Shown: positions 44,386 to 56,430 of the stretch, one piece after another
Layout of the letters: each line of letters starts with the position of its first letter
Numbering within the stretch: the first letter of the stretch is position 1
Notes under the pieces: generated by a model
What the model saw: only the letters and a program-made list of their open reading frames with translations
The model's database searches: none
What the model was told of the DNA's origin: nothing
Assembly (NCBI GenBank): GCA_019914995.1
Contig: CM034137.1
Coordinates: 4,615,155 to 4,679,154 of the forward strand
Reading direction: 5' to 3'
Length of the DNA stretch: 64,000 nt
Source of the DNA: Acanthochlamys bracteata
Taxonomy: Eukaryota > Streptophyta > Magnoliopsida > Pandanales > Velloziaceae
Translations under genes and position numbers: made by a program

Positions 44386-46864
44386 CACATGACTTCCAGA
44401 AAAGATTTGTTTCATCACTATAAAGTTATTTCTGGAGGTGTCGTGCGGATAGGAAATGGACAAGTCCTTGAAGTTGCTGGAGTCGGTTCCATCAAGCTTA
44501 GAGCAAATGATGAAAATGTATGCATTATCAGTAAGGTACGTCATGTACTTGGTCTTAAAGAATTTATTGTCTTTAGGACAACTGGATGACCTAGGCTGCA
44601 AGACTCGTTTTGAAAGCGGGATTATGGAGGTCATTAAAAACGGGCAGAAGATCTTGGAAGCTGAAAACATTGACTCATATCTATATAAGGTGCGTGGGGT
44701 GACACTGACGTATGGAGAAGCTTGTGTTGCATCAAGCAACATTGAGGATATCACGCGAGTGTGGCATTTGAAATTAGGGCATATCTCGGAACGTGGTTTG
44801 AAGATCCTCAATAATCGGAAGCTTCTGCTAGGGTTATCCGACGTAAAGTTACCATTCTGCGAGGAATGTGTCACCGGTAAGCAGCATCGGGCAAAGTTTA
44901 GGAGATCAGTTTTCAAAACCAAAGACAAACTTGACTTGGTTCACTCGGATGTGTGGGAGTCACCGTAACTATCTCTTGGTGGTGCTAAATATTTTGTTTC
45001 ATTTATTGATAATTTTTCCAGGAGAAGTTGGGTGTTCCTAATCCGAAGGAAGTCGGAAGTCTTTGAGGTGTTCAAGTTCTTCAAAGCCGGTAGAACTTGA
45101 TTCCAGCAGCAGGATCAAGTGCCTTAGATTGGACAATGGTGGAGAATACAACAGTGCGGAGTTTGTTACTCTTTTGGCACAAGAAGGGATAAAAAGGCAG
45201 TCAACGTTGGCTTACACGCTTCAGCAGAATGGAGTAGCTGAACGATTCAATCGAACACTAGCTGAGCGGGTACGTGCTATACTACAAGGGGCTGGTCTGC
45301 CATATAGTTTTTGGGCAGAAGCAGTCAAGACTGCTTGCTATGTGTTGAATCGTATTCCTTCTACTACCATTAATTTGAAAATTCCAATGAAATTGTGGAC
45401 TGGTGCCACTATTGATTATTTTCGTTTGTATATTTTTGGTTGTCCGGTGTATGTGATGTATAATGCATAGGAAAGAACCAAACTGAATCCAAAGTCCAAA
45501 AGATGCCTATTCTTGGGATATGCTGAAAATATTTTGGGGTATAATTTATGGGATCCCACTGCCCATAAAGTTATCTTCAGCAGGGATGTCATCTTTGCGG
45601 AGGACCAGCTGCAAAAAATGACTGATGGCGATGATGCAAGGGAGAAGGAGGCATCACTCTCAGTGATGACCACATCGGTACTGGAGGAGAATGATGAAAA
45701 AGACAATCCTAATCTGGAGCCTATACTAGCGGATGAGCACATAGAAGAGGATGGAGTTCCCAAGCTTACGTTCCTTAGGCGTTCAACTTGCAAGAGAAAA
45801 ACACCTGAGAGGTATTAGGACTATTTTATGCAGTCACCTCAATCTGTATATTGCTTATTCACAAAGGAAGGAGAGCCATCTTCTCTCAAAGAAGCGCTGG
45901 AGAGTTCAGATACGTCTCTGTGGATGGAAGCTATGTAGGAAGAGCTTGAGGCGTTTCATAAAAATAGGACATGGGAGCTGGTACCTCTGCTCCCAAGGCC
46001 GTAAGACTATTGGAAATAAATGGGTCTATAAGATAAAGCGAGGCAGCAATGATCAAGTAGGACGGTATCGTGATCGGCCGGTGGTGAAAGGCTACGCATA
46101 GAAGGAAGGGATCGACTTTGATGAGATATTCTCTCTAGTGGCACGTTTAACAACTATTCGTGTGGTCTTAGTACTGTGTGCATCATCGGATTTCCATCTT
46201 GAACAGCTCGATGTGAAGACGGCGTTCTTGCACGGAGAGCTCGAAGAGCAGATATATATGATCCAGCCAGAAGGCTTTGCTGTTAAAGGCAAGGAGGATC
46301 TGGTTTGTCGGTTGGTCAAATCTCTTTATGGGCTTAAACAAGCACCGCGGTGTTGGTATAAAAGATGTGATTCTTGTATCGGGAGCCTTGGATACAGCAA
46401 GCTTGTCTCAGACTCTTGTGTGTAAGAGATTTGAGAGAGGTGAGTCCGTGGTAGGTCCATCTACAATGGAAGCTGAGTATATGACAGTAACATAGGCATG
46501 CAAAGAAGGGCTTTGGATGAAGAGACTGTTGGAAGAACTTGGGCAAAAACATTAGACTCTATCTCTGTTTTGTGATAGCCTAAGTGCATTGCATCTTGTA
46601 AGAAACTCAGCACTTCATTCTAAAACAAAACATATAGATATTCAGTATCATTACGTACGGGAGGTGGTTTTCAGTGGGAGCATTGATATGCTCAAGATTC
46701 CTACCAAAAGGAACCCTGCGGATGCCTTAACTAAGGTGATAACTCTTAACAAGTTTTTATTTTGTAGATCTCTGTATGGAATCACAATGGAGAACAGCAT
46801 TGGATGTGACAAAAAAGCCGAAAGGAAATCACTTCAAGATAGCAATGGAACCGAGAGAAGATAG
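44386..46864 (+). pseudogene. Copia pol remnant (protease end, integrase, deleted reverse transcriptase, RNase H)
   Basis: In order: the rest of the protease; a frameshift near 44560; the pre-integrase zinc region (WHLKLGH...CEECVTGKQHRAKF, PF13976); the integrase core (PF00665) with LDLVHSD, LRLDNGGEY and NGVAERFNRTLAE holding the D, D, E residues; and a stop at 45468. Reverse transcriptase (PF07727) starts from about 45930 ([41 protein letters not shown]). It then jumps straight to RNase H (STMEAEYM; FCDSLSALHLVRNSALHSKT; NPADALTK). The segment with the catalytic YVDD motif is deleted near 46380-46440. It cannot polymerise DNA. Confidence 0.87.
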
Positions 46865-47020
46865 ACAACGGTATGAGGTAAAGGAAGTCAGTTAGTATGC
46901 GTGTTAGTCCTGCTCCTCTCAGTCGTATCTATTTTCAGTGTCATCGAATTTTGACACTCACGTATCGATTTCTTGTTATTCTTGAATTGCAATTTACCAA
47001 GTGTCTTTAAGTGGAAGATT

Positions 47021-47540
47021 TGTTAGACATTGTAAAGCACTATGTAAATTAGTGGTTAACAAATTAAATATGCATTCATGTTGGAATGCTAAAGGATTAA
47101 GAAAGATAAAACACCACCCATGAAGTTGGAAGGTTAAAGAAGTTGAAGCATCATGGAAAGCCAAAGGACTCAATTAATGGCAAGGTTTGGAAATCCAAGA
47201 GTCTTTTTGGCACACTATATATATGAGTAAGAAGTACTTGTTTGAAGCATCAATCACACCATTCACAACATCAAGTGTGAGAGATTGAAGCAAAGTATTC
47301 TAGTTAGAAGTTCCACTTATAGTGTAATACAAGAGTTTGTAATTGTTTTGAGTTAGTAATTTCCTTGAAGGCTAGTTTGCCTTCCCGTGGGATTTTTCTC
47401 GTTTTACCCCACGTAATTCTCTTGTTTTTGTGTTTGTTTTTCTCTTTTCTCAATTCTCATATTGCTTACACAAGATCTTTTAGTGTGTTTATATTTCCGC
47501 TGCGTCTATCGACAACCGAACACACTCGCTATTTCTAACA
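47021..47540 (+). repeat. Copia 3' LTR (complete)
   Basis: Starts TGTTAGACATTG and ends TTTCTAACA, 520 bases, followed by GTAGG. Its uninterrupted text defines the CACTA insertion point. It differs from the 5' LTR by scattered substitutions, which could date the insertion. Confidence 0.95.
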
Positions 47541-49060
47541 GTAGGTAGGTAGGTTTTATTTTAAACACCCTTATTAAGCTATTTACTCCGAGCCCAGATA
47601 GATTAGAAAGTTAGACACAAAACTAAAAATTGAAAAATTATAGTTATAAGATGTCGTACTCTCTACTACAACTGTGTTGAAAATTTCGTACTTTTTGATG
47701 ATCACGCATATTTAATAATCATTATTAAGCTTTGACCATATCTATATTTGATTTGAATAGCATATAGAGTTGGATATAACATCATTTAGAATTTGGATAA
47801 GTGGTGATACCTAGTTGATATGCCGAGTTTACACGAGCCTAACTTTCAACACACAGCACCAAAATGAGATTTCTTAACTGAAATTTGAAAGATTACATAA
47901 CAGAGAATAAATTGAGACAAAGAGTATGACAATTCATCAAGTATCGAATATAAGAAAATTCTATAAAATTTGTTGATCATATTGCTCAGCATCGCTGGAT
48001 TATCTGGACAACACTTTGACATAGTCAATGGCAAAAGCTATATTTCTCATCTTATACACTATTTCGAAGTTCTAATTTTTTCTATGGGGATGACATCTTG
48101 AAGTTCTACGATCCAAAAATCATGTCATTCTATGAATAAACGAATCTACAAAAGTCAAAGAAGATCGATGCTTTGCACCTACCAAGTTTGGGTGCAACCG
48201 AGTGAACTTCTTCTACGCAAATTTAATATCTCTAGATCAAGTCACATTTTGGAGATCCTACTTTTGTAACTAGAAGCAGACCCAAAGATCTATCTACAGT
48301 TTAAAAATGAGACAGATATATTCACTAACAGAGTTGGAAAAAATAGTTGGACAGACTAATCTAGATGATACTAAGTCAATCAAGAAGAAGTGCCAACCAC
48401 TTTCAAGAAGAAGAAAAAGCCATTACATTCATTTGTGCCAAACCTGTTTTTTAGATTCATAGATGTGCCAACCACTAGCAAATGCAATCAGAAGATACTA
48501 AGTCAATCAAGAAAATTTTCAGAATATTTATTTTCTGATTTTATAGAGAGAATATTGGAAGATATCAAATAAATTTACAAAAATGGAAAGTTTTCGAGCA
48601 TAAACACAATTTAGACTAACCAAGTTCAAATGCCTATATCTCAATCATCCGTCGAAATTTTGGTATGATCTTTATATGAAGATTAGTGAGGAAATAAATT
48701 GAAGGAACTTTCAGAGAGAACAGAACATATTTACTAGCCATTTTTTTCATTTTGGTTAAACATTCTTCTTAAACGTTGGAAGAGTCATTTGTTGCAACAA
48801 ATATTATCCTGTAATTGCGGAGGAGGCATCCCTATATAGCTACAGCATGACAGCAAAAACAACATTTACATATCAATCAAACGAGTCATTTTTTTGACTA
48901 CCCGATACAAAGATCAACTCCATAGATAGCATTTCTTGAGATCATTCATTTTATTTAGTTTGTGCGAGATCCCTTATGCTTTCTTGATATGAGATTAGAA
49001 ATCGTTATTAGGGAAATCAGTTGAGCTTAAACTTGTGAAATACTTACAACCTTGAGATTT
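47541..49060 (+). other. Non-coding DNA, possible LTR or leader of the next copia element
   Basis: No domain was recognised. The stretch has an internal duplication (GATACTAAGTCAATCAAGAA near 48368 and 48494) and a CCCTATATAGC promoter-like word at about 48830. Just downstream three AGCAAAT-type repeats (CCCAAGCAAAT, about 49075-49130) precede the gag remnant. LTR limits could not be fixed. Confidence 0.35.
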
Positions 49061-49089
49061 GGAAATTCCCGTGCCCAAGCAAATGGGGT

Positions 49090-49980
49090 TATCATTCCCA
49101 AGCAAATTTAGTTTCCGTGCCTAAGCAAATTTTAGAATTCATGGATGATGACAAGAAGAGTGTTTCTATAAATGCCCGCGCTATGAAATTACTTTACTGT
49201 ACTTTGAATCCTAATGAATTTAACCGTATTTGTTTATGTAGCACAGATAAAAAGTTTGGGATACGTTGGAGGTTACACACGAAGGAACCACTCAAGTGGA
49301 ATAGACTCACATCAACCTTCTTATGCATGACTATGAAAACTTCAAAATGGAAATGTGAAAATCTATCAATTAAATGTTTACTCATTTCACTAACATTATT
49401 AATACTTGGGAAAATATTGGTAAGCATTTTAGGAATGAGGACTTGAAGTGGAAGATCATATGTGCAGTACTTCGTACATATAGCTCCAAAGTGGATGCCA
49501 CCAAATAGAACAATGGCTTTCCCACCATGTCATTAGATGAACTCATTGCAAACTTATGGCAAATGAGCTCTCTTTGAGCAAATCCAAAGAAGCACCCTCT
49601 AGCCTTGAGGACAACCGAATAGAAGGTAAGTTCTTCTTCTTCCAATGATGATGAAGATAACATTGTTATGTTGATTAGAAAATTCAAAAGATACCTAAGA
49701 AGGAACATGTGAAAAATCAAGTCGAGAATAAAGGACTACAAAGCCGATGATGATCAAAAGAGGAATTGCTATCATTTCAAGAAACCAAAATATTACCGTC
49801 ACGAATGTTCTTTATCGAAGAAAAGTAAAAGGAAGGATAATAAGAAGAAGAAAGTCATAGCAGCATGGTGTGACGAGGACTCGACTTTTTCAAGTGAATC
49901 CAAGGATGAATTCGAAACCATAAACATGTGCTTCATGGTAAATGTTGATTCGGACAATGAGGTAGAGTGATTCTAACTAT
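49090..49980 (+). pseudogene. Copia gag remnant
   Basis: KKSVSINARAMKLLYCTLNP and NEFNRICLCST open the gag core. Frame changes then give text equivalent to IWDTLEVTHEGT and HDYENFKMEM. Near 49760-49810 a diverged CX2-4C...H...C knuckle (NCYHFKKPKYYRHEC) is readable. No single frame covers it. Confidence 0.65.
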
Positions 49981-51015
49981 TAATTTTCATATGATGAATT
50001 ATATGATGCTTTTCTGAATTATATGAAAATTTTTGAAGCTTGAAAAGGATATATAAATCTAATAAATATATGTATGAGAGCGAAAAGATAAATGAACAGT
50101 TAACCGAAGAAATTAACTCATTGTTTAACAATGCTCCTTTGAACCAACTAATGCATGTGGTTGTGATGCTAAAAAATCTAAAAGCATTAAGCTCATCGAA
50201 TTGTATGATGATGTGTTCCTTAAAAATAAAAATCTTATGCTTGAGAAAGAAAGGCTAAAAACCGAAAAGCCTAAGATGACAAATGAGATGGCCAACTTGC
50301 ATACTTTTCTTGGCACATTCGTATGAGGTAAGGATAGATTTGATGTAATGCTTAGATCTCATAAGGGCATGTTTAGAAAGGAAGGAATGGTTTTGACCCT
50401 TGCAACAAGATCGAGCACCTAAAGAATGCGCGTACTGTTTAATACTTCCTCTACACCTTTCTTACTTATTTTCAGTGCAATAAGAATAGTCATGTCATCA
50501 AGTATTACTAGTACAAGAAAAATGAAAAGAAAGTTAAGATGATTTGCGTTCCTAAAGGAATTATTAGACTAGCTAACACTAAAGGAACTAAAGAAATTAG
50601 GATACCTAAGACGTGAGCAATCTCTTGTAGGCATGCTTTGTAGTTGAGAGGAGTAGAAAGACCAAATGGCATCTTGATAGCAGCTGTTCAAGGCATATGA
50701 CAGGATACATTTCTAATTTCACGGTCATCTATAAGTATACCAAGGAGAAAAAGTTACTCTTGAACGTGATAGCAAGTGTTTGGTAATGGGTATTAGTAGA
50801 TTGGTAAAGGATCTTCTTTATGCATTGATAATGTGTTGTTTGTGCAAGGTTTGATGCATAATCTTTTGAGTATAAGTCAACTATGCGATGTTAGATTGTA
50901 TATAACATTCAAAGAAAATTCTTACTCGATCATCAACTCATCTAGAAGCATACCAAGGCTGAAGGGAAGGTAAAGTTTATGTTATCTATCTTAAATATTT
51001 TCATAACAAAAAAAT

Positions 51016-52345
51016 TTGCCTTGTACTATTCAGCAAGAAACTAGTCACTTGTCGCATGGAAGACTTGGTCATTGCAATATCAAGATGATTGCAAAACTCT
51101 TCCGAAAGCATCTAGTTTCGGGTCTACCTAATATACCATACCGAATGGATGGAATTTGTGATGCATGTATGAAAAGGCAAACAAGTGAGGACTTCATTCA
51201 AATCAAAGAAGATGTAACCACCAGCAAGCCACTCTAATTGCTTCATATGGACTTGTTCAGATCTACTCAAACCGCAAGTTATAAAGGAAAATACTACTAC
51301 TTTTTTATTGTTGATGACTACTCAAGATATCACTGGGTATTCTTCTTAGCCTTCAAGAATGAAGCACTAAAGGTGTTCTCTTCTTTATTAAAGAAAATTC
51401 AAAACTAACTTGCTTTGAACATTGTTGCTATTAGGAGTGACCACGGTAAAGAGTTTCAAAACTAAAGTTTTGATGAATTTTGTGATGCAAATGATTTCAA
51501 TCATTACTTCTCGGCACCTAGAACTCCTCCGCCAAATTATGTTGTTGAAAGGAAGAACAAAGTGCTAGTTGATATGGCAAGAACTAAGTTTTGTGATCAA
51601 AATTTATCAAAATATTCTTGGGCCGAAGCTGTGAATACCGCTTATCACATTATTAATCGTGCTTTTATAACACCCTTGCTTAAAAAGACTTCTTCTGAAT
51701 TGCTTAAGAATAAGAAACCTAACCTAATGTTGCTTACTTTATCTTAATCAACGGCGGGAGAACCTTGGTAAATTTGATTCCAACAACGACGAAGATATAT
51801 TTCTTAACTACTCAAACTCTTCCAAAGCATTTATAGTTTTCAACAAGAGAAGTTTACGTGTGGAGGAATCCGTTCATGTTATGTTATATAAGACTAACCC
51901 TATGCCGAGAAAGGTTGAAATATTGATGTAAGTAGTGATGATAAGAATGACAAGAATGTAGATAAGAGCAAAGAGAGACTAGTTCCTGAACAGTCACCAA
52001 TCAGTGAGGATCTCATCACTGAACAGTCGACCGAACAGCACATTGAAAATAATTCTCTTTAGTCAATAGAACATGATTAGTAAGGAACAAATTTCAATCA
52101 CCTACAACAATTCAAAATACCACTCTAGTCACCCTCAACAAAATATTATAGATAATGTAAACCAAGGAATAAGAACAAGATCACAATTGAGAGATAACTT
52201 TTATCAACATTCCACTTTTGTTTCAAAAATTGAACCTTCGGGTATTGATGATGCTCTAATGGATAATTTTTTGATTATGGCTATGCAGAAGAGCTTAACC
52301 AATTTGGAAGAAATTATGTGCTTGAAATCTTATTCCTAAACCTTG
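51016..52345 (+). pseudogene. Copia integrase remnant
   Basis: The pre-integrase zinc region has LSHGRLGHCNIKMI and CDACMKRQT. The integrase core carries HMDLF, IRSDHGKEF and VVERKN around the three acidic residues, then SWAEAVNTAYHIINRAF. In-frame stops occur after KPL near 51237 and elsewhere. The last readable part is the first helix of reverse transcriptase. Confidence 0.75.
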
Positions 52346-53195
52346 TGACAAAAATATGAATTTTGTCTCGCATGGTGTAGCTCGCCGGAGTTGCGACGAC
52401 GACTGCTAGAAGGAAGAAGATGATGAACTAAGTGGCCGGGAGAGATGATCATCACCAGAGTTGACCATGTGCCAGGGAGGAGCTGGACGGAGGAGGCAGT
52501 GGCTGTCAGGCAAAAACAGAGAGGTGAGGAGAAAAAAATAAAAAAAAAAAATAAAAACATTACACATAAGAGCCTCTATTTTCAAAAATTGGCTTGGTTT
52601 AGCCCACCAAGCCAAAGTTGTTACAGTAGCAGCATCAGCTAACTCATTATACTTGATATTCGATTTTGTACTCTGCTCTGAGTGGATGTGTTAATCAACA
52701 GCATGATAGCTGATTGATTTTATAGCTGATTTCTTTATTGGTCAAAGTAATACTGTTTGATATTGCTAATAATCATATATTTACATGTATTTTAATATTA
52801 ATATAATTATTTTGTATTATGATTTTGATTTAATTGAATTGTTTTATGTGCATTATAGCAAAAGAAAAAAACAACAAGGATACTAAAGTTGATGAAGAAA
52901 AGCGAAAGAAGGAAGATAAGATTGATTTTGCAAATATGTGATGTTTGCATAAATAATTTAATCAAGTTGTTGGGCCAGTCTAAATGTTCAGCCATCCACC
53001 CTACACCTAAAGCATTAAGCAAATGAAAAGGAGTGGTCAAATCAACTTGGAAAGAAAATTGCTTCTCCTCCCGTGACTTCAACAAAATCCTATCTTTATT
53101 GTTTTATTCAACAGAGCAGCGGAAAAAAAGGTAGGAAGAATATTTCTGTTTTTCTTGGATAGAAAGAGTTAGAAAGATTCGGCGTGTGTTCTTTC
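52346..53195. other. Non-coding DNA between the copia fragment and the hAT element
   Basis: This contains a short GC-rich patch (52380-52530) with no known domain on either strand and otherwise AT-rich DNA. Nothing else is seen. Confidence 0.4.
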
Positions 53196-53197
53196 CA

Positions 53198-55673
53198 CAG
53201 TTGGCAGACCCGGACCGACCGGTCCGGGTCGACCCGCAAATTGTCGATCCGGACGGCAAATTGGTCCGGGTCTGCAAACAGACTGTCTATGTAGCTGACC
53301 CGCTCTGACCCGTTATAACTCGTCATGACCCGTTCGAAACCGTTCAACCTGCCCATCCGGTTGAACCGTTCCGATATTAAAAAAAAATTCAAAAAAAATC
53401 TAACTAATCAAGTAATTAATCTAATAATTTAATATTAATAATAAGTTAATAACTCTAATTTTTTTCCTAATCTTAATACCTACTCATATCGAGTCGAGCT
53501 GCAAGCTGCAGCCGCTCGATCCTAATTCCTAAATCCCTAAATCTACTTCATTTTCTTCCCTCTCCCATCTCCGACGAATTCGCTGCCGCTCTCCGACGAG
53601 CTCCCCTCTCCGGCTCTCTATTATACTCTCGGCTCTCTACTCTGTCTCTGCTCGCTGCTGCACTCCATGCTCTCCGTCTCTGCTCTTCGCCTCTGCTCGT
53701 TGCTGTCCAACACTCTCCCCTGTGCTCCGGCTCTCAACTCTCCGGCTACGTTTTCCTGCTTTAGGCTGTCTGCTTTCACCACTGCTGATTCGTCTCTCTG
53801 CCCGCTCTGCACGCTGTCCGTCTGCACACTACAGACATTCATTTGTTTGCAATTTTAGCTCTTTGCTAATTGCTATACAATGTCTGGTGTTGGTTCTAAT
53901 CCATCTTCGAAATCTGCCACACAGTCTTCAACAATTCCAGCAACTCAAACTCTTTCCAGAGAAAAAAGCGATCCTGCCTGGAATCACTGTAGACTGGTCG
54001 AAATTGGCAGTAGTGATAAGAAGAAAAAACAATTGATATGTAGCTATTGTTCAAGAGCATTTGTTGGATGTGGCATTAACCGATTCAAACAACATTTAGC
54101 CGGAATTAAAGGGGATGTTGGCGCTTGCAAGAATGTTCCTGCTGATGTTCACTACTAGATGAAGTTACACATTGATGACTTCGCTTCCAAAAAGAGAAGA
54201 CATCAAGAAATGCTCGACGAACAAAATTCATTTAGCGAACGCCACAAGGAATATGAGGAGCAGGCTTATAACACATTTAGCGAGGGTGGAGATGTGCTAC
54301 GAGATCAAGGCACATCAACAGAAACTGGAGAGGGTCATTTAAGAAAAGAAATGCATGCAAAAGGAAAAGAGGTAATCCCTATGCATTCTTATTTTATGCC
54401 GAGAACCACTCCCAATGCACAACCCACTTTGAAAAGTGTATTGCAAAATAAAGAGGCTATGGAAAGATGTGCGATAGCCATATCGAAATGGATGATTGAT
54501 GCATGCATATCTTTTAATGCCGCTAACTCTATGTATTTTCAACCTATGGTAGATGCTATTGCCAGTATGGGTGCAGGTTACAAAGCTCCCCGTTATCACA
54601 CTTTTAGAAATTTTTTGTTGAAAAAAAATGTTGAGGAGACGAGGCTCTATGTTGAGAGTTATCGTGATGCATGGAAGAGGACGAGATGCACTATCATGGC
54701 TGATGGATGGTCAGATCAAAATAGAAGAACTATCATCAACTTTTTAGTTTATTGCCTGAAAGGTATTATCTTTCTCAAATCTATAGATGCATTTGATGCC
54801 TCAAAAACTGCTGAGATGTTATACAAGCTGTTTAGAGAAGTTGTCATATATGTTGGTGCTGAAAATGTGGTTCAGTTTATTACTGATAATGCATCTAACT
54901 ATGTTGCTGCTGGTAGACTATTGGAGCAAGAGTTAGTTTAAAGGTTTATTTTGGTCTCCTTGTGCTGCGCATTGTATTAATTTGATGTTTCATGATTTTG
55001 GTAAGTTAGATGAAGTTAGCAACTTGGTGACTCATGCATCTAGGATTACAAAGTATATTTACAACCACTGCTTTCCTTTACATTTGATGAGAAAGTTACA
55101 TGCGGGAGAGAAATACTTAGGCCAGCACCGACTCGCTTTGCTACGAATTTTGTTGCTTTGCAAAGTATATTGACTCATAAAGATAGTTTGAGAGCTATGG
55201 TTACATCTAAAGAATGGACAACTTCTGCATATGCTAGGGAGCGTAAAGGAAAAAAATTTGTGGATGATGTTCTAACTCCTTCATTTTGGACAGAATGTGC
55301 AATTATTGTGAAACTAACTGCTCCTTTAGTTCGTGTTCTTCGCATTGTTGATAGTGATGATAGGCCTTGCATGGGGTGTTTGTATGAGGCTATTCATAAT
55401 GCCAAAGCTGAAATATTGAACAGATTCAAGAGAAATAAGGAAAGAGTTGCACCATATTTGAATATTATTAGTAATAGGTGGGATCATCAGTTTGCTAGGG
55501 CTTTATATGCAGCTGGTTATTGGCTCAATCCTCAGTATCAATATGATAGCTCTGCCTATGACAAAAATTGTTCCACTACTTCGGGGATTCTAGATGTTAT
55601 AGAAAAGTATGCTCATGGAGATTTTGAGTTAATCAGTAAGTTGATTGGTGAGTTAAAGCTCTTTAGAGCTTAG
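53198..55673 (+). mobile_element. Ac-like hAT transposon remnant
   Basis: The left end probably lies near CAGTTGGCAGACCCGG at 53198. It is followed by a dense subterminal region of CCGGACCGACCGGTCCGGGT and TGACCCG words (53200-53370), a pattern usual inside Ac-like hAT ends. A CT-rich leader and a transposase pseudogene (53880-55673) follow. No right terminal repeat or 8 bp target duplication was identified. The 3' side may have been lost before or when the neighbouring retroelement arrived. Confidence 0.6.
53880..55673 (+). pseudogene. hAT transposase (BED finger plus DUF659), broken
   Basis: The ATG at 53880 starts MSGVGSNPSSKSATQ. A BED zinc finger (PF02892; DPAWNHC, LICSYCSRAF, GINRFKQHLAG) ends at a TAG at 54156. 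The same frame continues with a spacer and DUF659 (PF04937): APRYHTFRNFLL, TIMADGWSDQNRRTIINFLV, VVQFITDNASNYVAAG. A 1-base shift near 54936 precedes SPCAAHCINLMFHDFGKLDE, another near 55110 precedes TRFATNF, and the protein ends at 55673 after SNRWDHQFARALYAAGYWLN. The C-terminal hAT dimerisation domain (PF05699) is absent. One stop, two shifts and the missing domain make it inactive. Confidence 0.87.
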
Positions 55674-56430
55674 TGGTTTGTTGTGATTTTTTTTTCTTGC
55701 TGCCAGCATAAGTTAGGGCTTTCTAAATTTTTTTTGTGCAGTATAAGCACCAGTTTGGCAATCTGAAATTTTTTTTCTTGCTGCCAGTATAGGTTTTTTT
55801 CTTGCTGGGCAGTGGCTTACTAGTTTGTTGTGTTCTTTTTTCTTGCTTGGCAGTATGACTTACTAGTTTGCTGATTTGTTTGCTTTTTTTTGTTACTGGC
55901 CAGTATGGTTTACTGGCTTATTATAGTTTTTTTTCTTACTTGTTTGCTGCCAAAGTGGATTTGGGAGCATAATATTTAGTTATTTACAACACTTAAAAAC
56001 TTAAGTCAGTTAAGTGTATAGATTAGAGTGAGTGATTTTATAGAAACATAAGTTCTGTTTCTATCTTCTGTGTGTGATATGTACCTGTCAAAGCTTGAAT
56101 ACAATTTTATGTTTTTTTATTTCTTGCTGTCAGCATAAGGTTTTTAAGATTTTTTTGATCTGGTGTAGCAGCATAGCAGTCTTTTATAGTTATATGTGGA
56201 ATTTTTTCTTACTGCCAGCATAGAGTTTTTTTTCCGCTGGGCAGTGGCTTACTGAGACTAGAGGCATTGAATTGATTTTCTGGCCACTAATATGGCATTG
56301 AATTGCTAGCAACAAAAAAGAATTGATTTTCTTTACAGACAGAAGTGAAACAAATCCTTCATTCCTTTGTTTCCTGCATGTTATAACATAATTAATTTTT
56401 CTTCTACAAACTAGATTACTACAGCTTGCT
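55674..56430. repeat. T-rich region with repeated TTCTTGCTGCCAGTATA words
   Basis: A word like TTTTTTCTTGCTGCCAGYATA or CTGGGCAGTGGCTTACTAG recurs at least seven times, unevenly spaced, in about 600 bases. It looks like an expanded intron-like or 3' region behind the hAT transposase. There is no coding content. Confidence 0.55.

Larger units (their letters stand above)
31631..47540 (+). mobile_element. Ty1/copia LTR retrotransposon, interrupted by a CACTA element
   Basis: The retroelement runs 31631-31764 plus 43102-47540, about 4.6 kb once the insertion is removed. It has LTRs of about 520 bases starting TGTTAGACA and ending TCTAACA, a primer-binding site (43489), gag, protease, integrase, a deleted reverse transcriptase and RNase H. 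The flanks show a 5 bp target duplication, GTAGG, at 31626-31630 and 47541-47545. The order integrase before reverse transcriptase places it in copia. Stops, frameshifts and loss of the polymerase core make it non-autonomous. Confidence 0.93.
49061..52345 (+). mobile_element. Fragmented copia element (Sirevirus-related), truncated in reverse transcriptase
   Basis: Gag, CCHC, pre-integrase and integrase remnants lie in order on the plus strand. The sequence stops within the first residues of reverse transcriptase (an EELNQFGRN-like text at about 52290). Its wording is close to the element at 56.4-64 kb, so both are of one lineage. It is full of stops and frameshifts. Confidence 0.75.

Noticed and set aside
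44350-44928. 192-codon frame on the minus strand
   Set aside because: It lies opposite the copia protease and pre-integrase region, whose conserved motifs are on the plus strand.
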